From contig JBBDLF010000002.1 in the NCBI GenBank assembly GCA_040879025.1, forward strand, positions 1 through 53,013: 53,013 nt of DNA, written 5' to 3'. Below the pieces are notes generated by a model. It was not told where the DNA came from. It made no database searches and saw only the letters and a list, made by a program, of their open reading frames with translations. This DNA comes from JBBDLF01 sp040879025. Lineage in GTDB: Bacteria > Pseudomonadota > Gammaproteobacteria > Pseudomonadales > Pseudohongiellaceae. Of the stretch, positions 34,747 to 43,983 are shown in pieces. Each line of letters starts with the position of its first letter. Position 1 is the stretch's first letter. Made by a program: the position numbers and the translations under genes.

Positions 34747-35964
34747 TTACTTGCCGGCCAGGCTCAGCAAATCGGGCAGGCCCAATACCCGCTTGGCTAT
34801 CACATTAAGTTGAATTTCAGCCGTACCGCCTTCGATGGAATTGCCCTTGGAGCGAAGCCATTCGCGGGTAATCCGCAATTCGTCCGGGGAAAAGCCGTCA
34901 CCCTCCCAACCCAGCGCGCGATTTCCCATGGCGGCAAGCATCAGTTCGTAGCGACGCTTGTTCAGTTCACAGCCGTAATACTTGAGCATTGATGATGCCG
35001 CACCGGGGCCATTCGCCCTGGCCTCTTCGGCGGAACGCCTTGAGGTGAGCGCAAAGGCTTCCGCGTCTATTTTGTACCGGGCGATTTCATCCCGCAGTAC
35101 CGGATCGGACAAGGTGTCCCTGTCTCCGCGATATTGCATGGCAAGGGTTTCCAGGCTGGCAAAATTACTGCCGCGATCCGCCACTCCGCTACTGAGACCG
35201 AATCCGGAAATCATGGTGCGCTCGTGTTGCAGCAATCGCTTGGCGATCGTCCAGCCATCATTCAGCCTGCCCACCAGGTTTTCCGCCGGCACCTTGACGT
35301 CATCAAAAAAGGTTTCGCAGAAAGGAGATGCTCCGCTGATGAGCTGAATCGGCCGTGTACTGACGCCCTCGCTGGCCATGTCGAACAACATAAAGCTGAT
35401 GCCGACATGTTTGGGAACGTCCGTATCAGTACGCACCAGGCAGAAAATCCAGTCAGCCTTGTCGGCGTAGGACGTCCAGATTTTGGTGCCATTGATGATA
35501 AAAAAGTCGCCTTGCCTGACCGCCCGGGTGCCCAGACTCGCCAGATCCGACCCGGCGCCAGGTTCGGAATAGCCCTGACACCAGCGAATCTCTGCGCGGA
35601 CGATTTTCGGCAAGTGTTCCTGCTTTTGCGCCTCGGTACCATACTCCAGTAACACCGGACCGAGCATGCTGACGCCAAAACTGTTGAGGGGGGATCGGGC
35701 GTGGATGCGGCGAAGCTCCTCGGTGAGTATCCGGTTTTCGTCCGGGTTCAGTCCTCCGCCACCATACTCCGTCGGCCAGGTGGGGCAGGTCCACCCCTTG
35801 GCAGCCATCCGCTCGAGCCACAGTTTGCTCTCCGGATTTTCAAACGTGGCATGACGACCGCCATAGGCGATCTCTTGCGCCACCATGGGCGTGCGCATGG
35901 ATGGCGGGCAATTCTCTTGCAGCCACGCACGTGCCTGCGCTCTGAATGCGTCCAGGTGTTCCAC
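34747..35964 (-). CDS. acyl-CoA dehydrogenase family protein (2)
   Basis: The product has 405 residues from a GTG at 35964, chosen because a strong GGGGAGG lies five bases upstream; an ATG at 36024 would add 20 residues of unrelated sequence. FAD-domain motifs are WCQGYSEPGAGSDLASLGTRA and GTKIWTSYAD. The C-terminus is EGGTAEIQLNVIAKRVLGLP, where many members have the catalytic Glu or a replacement. With the gene below it probably forms a heteromeric acyl-CoA dehydrogenase for a CoA-activated substrate that is not evident from sequence. Confidence 0.9.
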   Translation of the reverse strand: MEHLDAFRAQARAWLQENCPPSMRTPMVAQEIAYGGRHATFENPESKLWLERMAAKGWTCPTWPTEYGGGGLNPDENRILTEELRRIHARSPLNSFGVSMLGPVLLEYGTEAQKQEHLPKIVRAEIRWCQGYSEPGAGSDLASLGTRAVRQGDFFIINGTKIWTSYADKADWIFCLVRTDTDVPKHVGISFMLFDMASEGVSTRPIQLISGASPFCETFFDDVKVPAENLVGRLNDGWTIAKRLLQHERTMISGFGLSSGVADRGSNFASLETLAMQYRGDRDTLSDPVLRDEIARYKIDAEAFALTSRRSAEEARANGPGAASSMLKYYGCELNKRRYELMLAAMGNRALGWEGDGFSPDELRITREWLRSKGNSIEGGTAEIQLNVIAKRVLGLPDLLSLAGK

Positions 35965-36063
35965 TTTACCTCCCCCGCGGTGCTCTATAGGCACGATGAA
36001 AATCCCGAAGCAGGAGTCTAGCATTGCCTCCCTGTTTTACCAAACGGGGGCAAGACACAGCGG

Positions 36064-37089
36064 TTACTTCAACAGTTTGTCGTACAGCTCGGGCCGGCGG
36101 TCACGAAAGAAGCCCCAGGCACTGCGATGGGTGCGCAAAAAGGTGAGGTCGAAGGTGTGGACAATGACTCCCTGATCCGAGTCTCCCAGTTCTGCCACCA
36201 GGTCTCCCCGGTGATCGGCGATAAAAGAGTGACCATAGAACGATTGCGCAGTGCCGGGAGTACCGGGACTGGGAGCACCGGGAGTACCGAGAGTACCGGG
36301 AGTACCGGGAGTGCCGGGACTGGGAGTACCGGGAGTGCCGGGACTGGGAGTACCGGGAGTGCCGGGACTGGGAGTACCGGGAGTGCCGGGAGTGCCGGGA
36401 GCACCGAGAGCACCGAAACCTTCCTCGGTTCCGGTTCTGTTGGCGGCAACAACCGGCACGACATTGGACACGGCGTGTCCCTGCATCGCGCGTTGCCATG
36501 GTTTGACAGTGTTCAGTTCCGGGTCGTGGGGTTCCGAGCCGATGGCGGTCGGGTAGAGCAAAATCTCCGCGCCCTGCAGCATCATGGCGCGGGCGCATTC
36601 CGGGAACCACTGGTCCCAGCAGATACCCACTCCCACACAGCCATAGCGGGTATGCCATACCTGGAAGCCCGTATCGCCCGGTTTGAAATAATATTTTTCC
36701 TGATACCCGGGGCCATCGGGAATATGGCTCTTGCGATACACCCCCATGATCCGGCCCTCGTGGTCCAGCATCACCAGGCTGTTGTAGGTCTGGTGTCCAT
36801 CCCGTTCAAAAATCGACACGGGTATGACCATTTCCAGCTCTCGGGCGATGGGTTGCAGTTGCGTCACGCAGGGATGCTCTGCCACGGGGAAGGCTGTATC
36901 AAACCAGCGTTCATCCTGGGTGGTGCAGAAGTAAGGACCCTGAAACAGCTCCGAAGGCAGCGCCACCTGCGCTCCCAACGCCCCTGCCTCTCGAATCAGC
37001 TCAATGGTACGGTCAATATTGTCCTGCATGTCACGACCATAGCAGGACTGTAATGCCGCCACGGTAAGTGTTCGATTGCCGGCAACCAT
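36064..37089 (-). CDS. aguB: N-carbamoylputrescine amidase with collagen-like insert
   Basis: The product has 341 residues. Nitrilase-fold triad: Glu47 (PSELFQGPYF), Lys120 (YRKSHIPDG) and Cys157 (GICWDQWFPE). It converts N-carbamoylputrescine to putrescine, CO2 and ammonia. The ATG at 37089 overlaps the aguA stop by one base, showing coupling, and GGAG lies eight bases upstream. Between AANRTGTEEG and QSFYGHSFIADHRG, where homologues join directly, residues about 225-281 are an insert of Gly-Thr-Pro/Ser-Pro repeats encoded by a minisatellite. The insert is in a surface loop near the C-terminus, so activity is probably kept. Confidence 0.92.
   Translation of the reverse strand: MVAGNRTLTVAALQSCYGRDMQDNIDRTIELIREAGALGAQVALPSELFQGPYFCTTQDERWFDTAFPVAEHPCVTQLQPIARELEMVIPVSIFERDGHQTYNSLVMLDHEGRIMGVYRKSHIPDGPGYQEKYYFKPGDTGFQVWHTRYGCVGVGICWDQWFPECARAMMLQGAEILLYPTAIGSEPHDPELNTVKPWQRAMQGHAVSNVVPVVAANRTGTEEGFGALGAPGTPGTPGTPSPGTPGTPSPGTPGTPSPGTPGTPGTLGTPGAPSPGTPGTAQSFYGHSFIADHRGDLVAELGDSDQGVIVHTFDLTFLRTHRSAWGFFRDRRPELYDKLLK
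36247..36417. repeat. in-frame minisatellite (9-bp units, 24-bp higher-order period) inside aguB
   Basis: The 171-base stretch consists of CCGGGAGTA/G-type units. Three nearly identical 24-base units (GGCACTCCC-GGTACTCCC-AGTCCC on the coding strand) are stacked in the middle with more diverged copies at both ends. It encodes GTPGTPSP repeats and every unit is a multiple of three bases, so copy-number change keeps the frame. It is not a CRISPR array, as there are no spacers. Confidence 0.92.
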
Positions 37090-38084
37090 CAGACAGGCTC
37101 CTGTTGAGTGATACAATGAAACGATCCGCCGCCACTGAGCAAGGCGTTGGAAGTCACGCCTGTCACGGCGCGGTCGGGGAACAGGCTGCTGAGTTTTGTT
37201 ACCGCGGCATCGGCGGTGGCTGTTCCGTAGACCGGCACCACCACCTTGTCGTTACCGATGATGAAGTTCATATGCGAGGCCGGTACCACGTTCCCGTCGG
37301 CATCCAGCACTTTCCCCGGCGAAGGAATCTCATGCACTGTCAGCCCCATCGCGGCGAGCGCCTCACGGGTTTCGGCGTACAACTTCCTGTTGGGATCGTC
37401 ATCGCCACTGGCATGCTGACAGACAACCGTGTCGGGGCTGATAAATCTCGCCAGGTTGTCTATATGACCATCGGTATGATCATTGCAAAGTCCCTTATCC
37501 AGCCAGAGCACCCGCTCGCAGCCCAGGCTCGCCTTGAGCTTTGCCTCGGCGACGGCTTCGTTCCAGCCGCTGTTTCGATTGGGATTAAGCAGGCACTGGC
37601 GAGTTGTCAGCACCCAGCCGGCGCCATTGTGCTCAATCGCCCCGCCTTCCAGAACGAATGGATGTCTCTGAATTCGCCTGCCGGCCGCGGTGGCCACGTC
37701 GTCGCCGATGCGGTCATCGTGCTTGAGCGGATATTTCCCCCCCCAGCCGTTGTTATCAAACCGCAGCGCAATCACTTCGCCGCCGGCACGGGCAAAGACA
37801 GGCCCGGTATCTCGCAGCCAGATATCGCCGAACAGTGCGGGGACAATCTCGGCAACATCTCCCGTTGCCGCCCTGGCCGATTCCACCGCCTCATCACCAC
37901 AGGCAATAAGCTTTATCCGGTCGCCTGGGGCCAGGGCACGGATCATTGCCGCAACCTCTGTTCGCGCGGGGAGCAGATTGTCAAGCCAGAGTTCCGGATG
38001 GGACGGCCATGCCGTCCAGACAGCCCGGTGCGAAGACCACTCCGCTGGTATAAAGACACCTGACTCTTTCGTTCGGTCAACCAC
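37089..38084 (-). CDS. aguA: agmatine deiminase
   Basis: The product has 331 residues from a GTG start. Signature motifs are DIWLRDTGPVF, the His/Asp element NDHTDGHIDN and the nucleophile Cys324 in GGGSFHC. It hydrolyses agmatine to N-carbamoylputrescine and ammonia, which the product of the overlapping downstream gene turns into putrescine. The two genes together give the arginine decarboxylase route to putrescine; no speA is in the window. Confidence 0.94.
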   Translation of the reverse strand: MVDRTKESGVFIPAEWSSHRAVWTAWPSHPELWLDNLLPARTEVAAMIRALAPGDRIKLIACGDEAVESARAATGDVAEIVPALFGDIWLRDTGPVFARAGGEVIALRFDNNGWGGKYPLKHDDRIGDDVATAAGRRIQRHPFVLEGGAIEHNGAGWVLTTRQCLLNPNRNSGWNEAVAEAKLKASLGCERVLWLDKGLCNDHTDGHIDNLARFISPDTVVCQHASGDDDPNRKLYAETREALAAMGLTVHEIPSPGKVLDADGNVVPASHMNFIIGNDKVVVPVYGTATADAAVTKLSSLFPDRAVTGVTSNALLSGGGSFHCITQQEPV

Positions 38085-38140
38085 GGATCAAACCCCGCAC
38101 GGATGGGAGAAGCCAGGTTCCACCCCCCGCGTGAAAAGTG

Positions 38141-39190
38141 CTACTTGAACAATTTGCTGAAGGCGCGGCGCGGCCGGTTTTTCCAGTGACCCGTGTGCCA
38201 GGCGTCGCTCGCCAGCAGAGGCAGTACGCTGGTGGCTTCGGCAAAAACCATCTGCTCCTTCGCCAGGTCCACCTTGCCCCAGGAACAGGCTTCCTTCAAG
38301 GTTGAACTGGAGCAGGCCCCGTCGCGGGAATCCGCTACTGTGATCTGTACGGCATATCTGTGCATATCCACTTCCTTGCCCAGTATCTCCGCGCAAACCA
38401 CGGTGTCCTGGGCGAAGTTCTTGGGCACGCCGCCGCCGATCATCAGCACACCACTGGTACCGGAGGCAATTTTGATATCGGTCAGTTCGCGAAAATCCGC
38501 TATGGAATCCATGCTCATGTGCCGCTCGGGCGACCGGGCCTGGTGTACCACCAATCCGAATCCCGCGCTGGAGTCGGTGAAAGCGGGGCAGAAAATCGGC
38601 ACATCATGGCGGAAGGCCGTTTCAATCAGCGACTCGTGTTTTTTCGCGTTTTCAGTGCACCAGCGCCCCATCTCGCGAATAAACTCGCGAGATGAATAGG
38701 GTCTCGGTTCCAGACTGTCGGCAATCGCGCCGATGGTGTGGTCGCAGGCCTGTAACTGCTCCTCGTCAATCAGGGTATCGTAAATTCTGTCAATGTAGAG
38801 ACTGCGAAGCTCCCGGTCATCCAGATCGGACCGGCCCTGGTAATGTTTGTATCCCAGCGCCTCGAAAAAATCCATGTCCACAATCGTGGCGCCGGTGGCA
38901 ACGATGGCGTCCACCATATTGTGTTCGACCAGATCCCGGTACAGCTTCATGCAGCCGCCCGCCGAGGTGGAACCGGCAATGGTCAATATAATTGCACAGT
39001 CCGGATCAGCCAGCATTTCATTGTAAATGGAGGTGGCGCGCGCGAGATCCCTGGAAGTAAACGACATTTTGTCCATGGCGGCGATAATTGGCCGGGCATC
39101 GAACGAGGTGATATCGATATGCTCAATTTCGCGATCCAGCAATTTGGCCTTGCTGTCGCCAGTGACGGCTTTGTGTGCTTGGGACATCAT
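38141..39190 (-). CDS. deoxyhypusine synthase family protein
   Basis: The product has 349 residues. NAD-binding elements typical of deoxyhypusine synthase are present (AGSTSAGG and GATIVDMDFFEALGYKHYQG), as is the active-site Lys at about position 306 in EACSWGKVD. In bacteria such proteins act on polyamines without the eukaryotic eIF5A target; homospermidine synthesis has been shown for some. GGAG lies five bases before the ATG. It sits 56 bases upstream of aguA, so its substrate may be the putrescine made by AguAB. Confidence 0.88.
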   Translation of the reverse strand: MMSQAHKAVTGDSKAKLLDREIEHIDITSFDARPIIAAMDKMSFTSRDLARATSIYNEMLADPDCAIILTIAGSTSAGGCMKLYRDLVEHNMVDAIVATGATIVDMDFFEALGYKHYQGRSDLDDRELRSLYIDRIYDTLIDEEQLQACDHTIGAIADSLEPRPYSSREFIREMGRWCTENAKKHESLIETAFRHDVPIFCPAFTDSSAGFGLVVHQARSPERHMSMDSIADFRELTDIKIASGTSGVLMIGGGVPKNFAQDTVVCAEILGKEVDMHRYAVQITVADSRDGACSSSTLKEACSWGKVDLAKEQMVFAEATSVLPLLASDAWHTGHWKNRPRRAFSKLFK

Positions 39191-39276
39191 CGTTCTCCAG
39201 GTACGAGACCACCTTCGCCGATGGTCAATAAAAACAGGGTTTCTTCACGTGCGACGTCAATTCACTGTCTCTGAAA

Positions 39277-40323
39277 TCAAGTGCTGTTGATCAGTACCTG
39301 GCGGCCGCTCACCTTGCCGGCCTTGAGATCGGCGAGCGCTGCGCCGGCCTCTTCAAGCGGGCGGGTAGTCACCGCGATCGGCGCAATGCGCCCCTCCCGG
39401 ACAAGAACCATCAGTTCTCCCATCTCGGCCAGACTGCCCACATAACTTCCCTGGATGATGCGGGCATTCATGGGGATCAGCGGCAACGGCAAGCTCAATG
39501 AACCACCGAAGAGTCCAACGACGACCAGCCGGCCACCCTTGCGCAGACACGACAATCCGAAATTCGCCGTCGCCTCGGCACCCACAAAATCCAGCACGGC
39601 ATACGCGCCGCCTCCGGTGAGCTTTTTGATTTCCTTGGCCTGATCGCGGCTGGTGCCGTTCAGGGTATGGCTTACTCCCATTTCGCGAACCGCGGTGAGC
39701 TTGGCCTCATCAATATCAACCACAATGGGCTTGAGACCCATCACCGATTGCGCAATCTGGATTGCCATCATGCCCACGCCACCGGCGCCGACTATCACCA
39801 CCGCATCATCGGGACCGAGCGGTTCAAGTTTTTTCAGCGCACTATAGGCAGTGAGCCCCGAACAGGCATAGGTGGATGACAACGCCTCATCGGCATCACC
39901 CTTGTCAAACAGATAACGGCTGTGTGGAACCAGCACGTGATCGGCGAAGCCGCCCTGACACATGATGCCGAGTCCGCGACCCGGCGTGCACAGATGCTCG
40001 TCGCCACGAACGCAGGAGGAGCATTCTCCACATCCTATCCAGGGATACGCCACGCGACGGTCACCCACCTTGATGTCTTTTACCGCCGGGCCGACCGACA
40101 CGACTTCACCAAAAATTTCATGTCCCAGCACCATGCCTTCCCTGCCCACTTCAAGCTGTTTGCCGTTGCCCAGATCAAACACACCGTCATGCAGGTGGAT
40201 GTCCGAATGGCACACCCCGCATGCCAGCATTTTCAGTAAAACCTCGTCGCCCGCGGGCTCGGGAGTTTCCGATTCAACGCGCTGCAGATCTGCGCCGGGG
40301 CTGCCGGTCTGGTACGATATCAT
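39277..40323 (-). CDS. zinc-dependent alcohol dehydrogenase
   Basis: The product has 348 residues, medium-chain family. The catalytic zinc site is CGVCHSD plus GHE, the structural zinc cysteines are in CGECSSCVRGDEHLC and the NAD fold is GAGGVGMMAIQIA. It oxidises an alcohol or reduces an aldehyde with NAD; the substrate cannot be told. It lies 44 bases after the start of the FadJ-like gene cluster in the same direction and may be co-transcribed with it. Confidence 0.92.
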   Translation of the reverse strand: MISYQTGSPGADLQRVESETPEPAGDEVLLKMLACGVCHSDIHLHDGVFDLGNGKQLEVGREGMVLGHEIFGEVVSVGPAVKDIKVGDRRVAYPWIGCGECSSCVRGDEHLCTPGRGLGIMCQGGFADHVLVPHSRYLFDKGDADEALSSTYACSGLTAYSALKKLEPLGPDDAVVIVGAGGVGMMAIQIAQSVMGLKPIVVDIDEAKLTAVREMGVSHTLNGTSRDQAKEIKKLTGGGAYAVLDFVGAEATANFGLSCLRKGGRLVVVGLFGGSLSLPLPLIPMNARIIQGSYVGSLAEMGELMVLVREGRIAPIAVTTRPLEEAGAALADLKAGKVSGRQVLINST

Positions 40324-40367
40324 GTCACTTTCCTTACGAAGCGTCTTTCCTTAAGAAGCCTCTTTCC

Positions 40368-42473
40368 TTAAGAAGCCTCTTTCGACCATTGAACAAACGT
40401 TTTGTCCTGTTCGGCGAGTTGCTGCAACACAGCGGCCGGTTTCCAGTACACCTCGCCATATTGATCCCGGAACTGACAGATTCTGTCGTGGATTTTTTTC
40501 AGTCCGGTCTGATCGGCGTACCACATCGGCCCGCCCTTCGCGGCGGGGAACGCGTAACCGTAAACATAGACAATGTCGATGTCACCCGGACGCTGGGCGA
40601 TACCCTCTTCCAGTATTTTTGCGCCCTCGTTGATCAGCGGATACAGACATCGTTCGACGATCTCCTCGTCGCTGACTTCACGTTGCTGCAGACCCAGGTT
40701 CTCCGCCTCAGCCTTGATCAGGGCTTCCACCTCGGGATCGGAGTTCCTGGCCCGGGTGGCGGGATCGTACCGGTAAAATCCGGCACCGGATTTTTGTCCC
40801 AGCCGTCCCATTTCAACCAGTGCATCGCCAACCCGATAGAGTTTGGGATCGTCGGGCAGGTCGGTGCGCCCCTGACGCGCCTTGTATCCCACATCGAGTC
40901 CGGCCAGGTCTCCCATGGCGAGAGGCCCCATTGCCATACCGAAACGCTCCAGGGCGCCGTCCACCTGGGCCGGTGTACAGCCATCCAGCAGAAGCAACTG
41001 GGCTTCGCGGCCGTAACCACTGAGCATGCGATTACCGATAAAGCCGTAACACACTTTTGACAAGGCGCAGACCTTGCCGATTTTCTTACCGATTTTCATC
41101 GTAGTGGCCAGCACGTCGTCGGCCGTCTTCTCGCCACGCACCACTTCCAGCAACTTCATGACATTGGCCGGGCTGAAGAAATGCATTCCCAGCACATCCT
41201 GGGGCCGGCTGGTGGCGGCGGCGATCTCGTCCACGTTCTGATAAGACGTATTGGTGGCGAGTATGGCTCCCTGTTTGCAAACCTTGTCGAGCTTGCCGAA
41301 GACTTCCTTTTTGATCTCCAGGTTCTCGAACACCGCCTCGATAACCATGTCGACATCGCCAAGGTCGGCGTAATCCGTCGTGCCACTGATCAATTTCAGG
41401 CGCGATGTCATTCCGGTCTGTTCGAGTTTGCCCTTTTTGACCGTCATTTCATAATTTTTGCGCACGATACCCAGGCCGCGCTGCAATGCTTCGTCGCTGA
41501 TCTCAAGCAAGGTGACCGGGATGCCGGCATTGGCAAAACACATGGCAATGCCACCGCCCATCGTGCCGCCGCCGATTATGCCCACCTTGTTGATCTCCCT
41601 CAGCGGTGTGTCCGCGGCAAGGTCCTTGATTTTGGTCGCTTCACGTTCGGCGAAAAATACATGACGCATGGCGGCCGATTCGGGCGACGCCACCAGCTCG
41701 GCGAATAATTCGCGTTCCTTTTGCAGGCCTTTGTCCATGGGACGTGTCACCGCGGCTTCCACGGCCGTCACGATAAGGTCCGGGGCAATCTGGCCGCGTG
41801 CGCGCCGCGCCAGTTGCTTGCGGTAGTTCTCGAAAAATCCCGGCTCGATGGAGGTTGGATCAATATTGATATCACGGATACGCTTGTGCAGCGCACCCGA
41901 CTCCAGCAGGTCCTGGACATACTCGATGGCGGAACCCAGCAGGTCGCCGTCGGTGATCACCTCATCAATCAGTCCCATCTCGCCGGCCTGGAGCGCGGAA
42001 ACGGGATCTCCCCGGGTAATCATGTCGAGCGCCGCCTTGACGCCCGCGACTCGGGGCACCCGCTGAGTGCCGCCGGCACCGGGTAATATACCGAGCTTGA
42101 CCTCGGGCAGGCCGACTTTGGCCGAGGCGATGGCACAGCGGTAGTGGCAGGCCAGGCTGGTTTCAAAGCCCCCGCCCAGCGCGGTGCCGTGAATGGCTGC
42201 AATGACCAGCTTTTTGGAATTTTCCAGCGCGGAAAGCACCTCCGGCAACGAGGGCGGCTGCGGGGGCTTGCCGAATTCCGTGATGTCGGCGCCGGCAATA
42301 AAGGTACGACCTTCACACATCAGAACAATCGCCTCACTTTCGTCAGTCTGGGCCTGGGCCAGCGCATTCTGAAGCCCTTCCCGCACCGCCTGTGAAAGTG
42401 CATTCACAGGAGGATTGTTGACCGTAATCACGCCTATGTTTTCAACAATTTTGTAACTGACGACATTTGGCAT
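40368..42473 (-). CDS. bifunctional enoyl-CoA hydratase / 3-hydroxyacyl-CoA dehydrogenase (FadJ/FadB-like)
   Basis: The product has 701 residues. Residues 1-190 are a crotonase domain with oxyanion elements (FIAGADITEF and HGTALGGGFE). A linker follows and, from about 295, the NAD fold GIIGGGTMGGGIAMCFANAG with the dehydrogenase motifs HFFSPANVMKLLEVV and GFIGNRML. It carries out the hydration and NAD-dependent oxidation steps of beta-oxidation. An AAGGAA element precedes the ATG. The thiolase gene directly upstream completes the cycle. Confidence 0.94.
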   Translation of the reverse strand: MPNVVSYKIVENIGVITVNNPPVNALSQAVREGLQNALAQAQTDESEAIVLMCEGRTFIAGADITEFGKPPQPPSLPEVLSALENSKKLVIAAIHGTALGGGFETSLACHYRCAIASAKVGLPEVKLGILPGAGGTQRVPRVAGVKAALDMITRGDPVSALQAGEMGLIDEVITDGDLLGSAIEYVQDLLESGALHKRIRDINIDPTSIEPGFFENYRKQLARRARGQIAPDLIVTAVEAAVTRPMDKGLQKERELFAELVASPESAAMRHVFFAEREATKIKDLAADTPLREINKVGIIGGGTMGGGIAMCFANAGIPVTLLEISDEALQRGLGIVRKNYEMTVKKGKLEQTGMTSRLKLISGTTDYADLGDVDMVIEAVFENLEIKKEVFGKLDKVCKQGAILATNTSYQNVDEIAAATSRPQDVLGMHFFSPANVMKLLEVVRGEKTADDVLATTMKIGKKIGKVCALSKVCYGFIGNRMLSGYGREAQLLLLDGCTPAQVDGALERFGMAMGPLAMGDLAGLDVGYKARQGRTDLPDDPKLYRVGDALVEMGRLGQKSGAGFYRYDPATRARNSDPEVEALIKAEAENLGLQQREVSDEEIVERCLYPLINEGAKILEEGIAQRPGDIDIVYVYGYAFPAAKGGPMWYADQTGLKKIHDRICQFRDQYGEVYWKPAAVLQQLAEQDKTFVQWSKEAS

Positions 42474-42508
42474 ATTCGATTCCTTTATGGTTTTTGTTAG
42501 CCGGTATT

Positions 42509-43729
42509 CTAATTCAACCGTTCAATAATAGCGGCAACACCCTGACCGATACCAATACATAAACTGGCCAGGGCGTAACGCCCACCGCTGCGTTCAAGCT
42601 GACGTACTGTAGTGAGCGCGATTCTGGCGCCGGACGCTCCGAGGGGATGACCGACCGCAATGGCGCCGCCATTGGGATTCACCCGGGAATCCTTGAAGTC
42701 CACTTCAAGCATTTTCAGGCAACCCAGTACCTGGGTAGCGAAAGCCTCATTGATTTCAATAATGTCCATGTCAGCGAGTGTCAGACCCGCCCGCTCCAGC
42801 GCCTTGCGGGCGGCGAATACCGGGCCCAGCCCCATCACGCGAGGTTCCACGCCGGCGATGGCCCCGGCGATTATCCTGGCGCGTGGTTTGATGTCATGCG
42901 CTTTGCCCAGTGATTCACTGCCGATGATCAATGCGGCGGCGCCATCGTTGATTCCCGAAGCATTGCCGGCGGTGACAACACCCCCGTCGAACAGCGGCCG
43001 CAATCCGGAGAGCGCTTCAATCGTCGAGCCAGGGCGCGGGTGCTCATCCGCGTCGACAGTGAGGGGGGGCTTCTTTCGGCCCTGCGGTACGTCAATGGGG
43101 ACAATCTCGTCGGTGAAGAACCCGTCCGTGCGGGCGGCCTCGTAGCGGGATTGCGAACCGGCGGCGAAGGCATCGCTGTCATCACGGGTGATACCCAGGT
43201 CCGCGGCGATATTGTCCGCGGTCTGGGGCATGGTATCGGTACCGAAACCCGTGGCCATGCGCGGGTTGGTGAAACGCGCCCCCAATGTGCTGTCGGCGAT
43301 CTGCTGGCCCCGGTCGTACGCTGACTGAGCCTTGGAGAGTACCAGGGGCGCCCTGCTCATCGATTCCACTCCCCCCGCGACGAACAGTTCACCTTCACCG
43401 CATTTTATCGCGCGGCAGGCATCCAGCACCGCGGCGAGTCCGGACCCGCACAGTCTGTTGACGGTCAGGCCGCCGGTTGTGGTCGGCAGACCGGCCAGCA
43501 AGGCGGCAAATCGCGCCACGTTGCGGCAATCCTCGCCGGCCTGATTGGTGTTGCCCGCGATGACATCTTCGTAAGCTTCCAGGGGGAAACCATTACGTTC
43601 AACCACGGTTCTGATGGCGTGAGCCAGCAGATCATCAGGCCGTACCGGCGCGAGCGCGCCACCGTGGCGGCCGAACGCGGTTCGGCCCCCATCATAGAAG
43701 CAGGCTTGTGGGAGGGTTGCATTGGCCAT
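42509..43729 (-). CDS. acetyl-CoA C-acyltransferase (3-ketoacyl-CoA thiolase)
   Basis: The product has 406 residues from the ATG at 43729, where the thiolase fold begins (PQACFYDGGRTAFGR); earlier start codons would add unrelated residues. Catalytic Cys lies in NRLCGSGLAAV, His in AVGHPLGASG and the second Cys in ASLCIGIGQG. It cleaves 3-ketoacyl-CoA with CoA. It is followed 36 bases later by the FadJ-like gene, together forming a beta-oxidation operon. Confidence 0.93.
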   Translation of the reverse strand: MANATLPQACFYDGGRTAFGRHGGALAPVRPDDLLAHAIRTVVERNGFPLEAYEDVIAGNTNQAGEDCRNVARFAALLAGLPTTTGGLTVNRLCGSGLAAVLDACRAIKCGEGELFVAGGVESMSRAPLVLSKAQSAYDRGQQIADSTLGARFTNPRMATGFGTDTMPQTADNIAADLGITRDDSDAFAAGSQSRYEAARTDGFFTDEIVPIDVPQGRKKPPLTVDADEHPRPGSTIEALSGLRPLFDGGVVTAGNASGINDGAAALIIGSESLGKAHDIKPRARIIAGAIAGVEPRVMGLGPVFAARKALERAGLTLADMDIIEINEAFATQVLGCLKMLEVDFKDSRVNPNGGAIAVGHPLGASGARIALTTVRQLERSGGRYALASLCIGIGQGVAAIIERLN

Positions 43730-43983
43730 AGTGGTCTCTCTTGTTACCCTGACAAGGGCTGGTTCAAGGGCTGTTTCTGGCTGTTTCAATGGGTAGCGAC
43801 GCCGTTCCGGGTCCTTGGGTTCACGGCGGCCTGATTCGCTCAGGGCCGGACATTCTAACATAGGCCGCCATGGGGGTGGAATGTGACCGAAAGCCCCATG
43901 CTCCGGGCCCGGCAGTCCCGGGAATTCGCGCCACCACCGGCAATATGATAGTTTACGGGCTCGACATCAGGGGGGCTCGAAGC

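Noticed and set aside
36247..36417. Possible CRISPR array
   Set aside because: Units are contiguous 9- and 24-base repeats with no unique spacers, and the stretch is in frame inside aguB.
43870..43983. Upstream extension of the third acyl-CoA dehydrogenase
   Set aside because: The 38 extra residues match no family N-terminus, while a good ribosome-binding site precedes the ATG at 43984.
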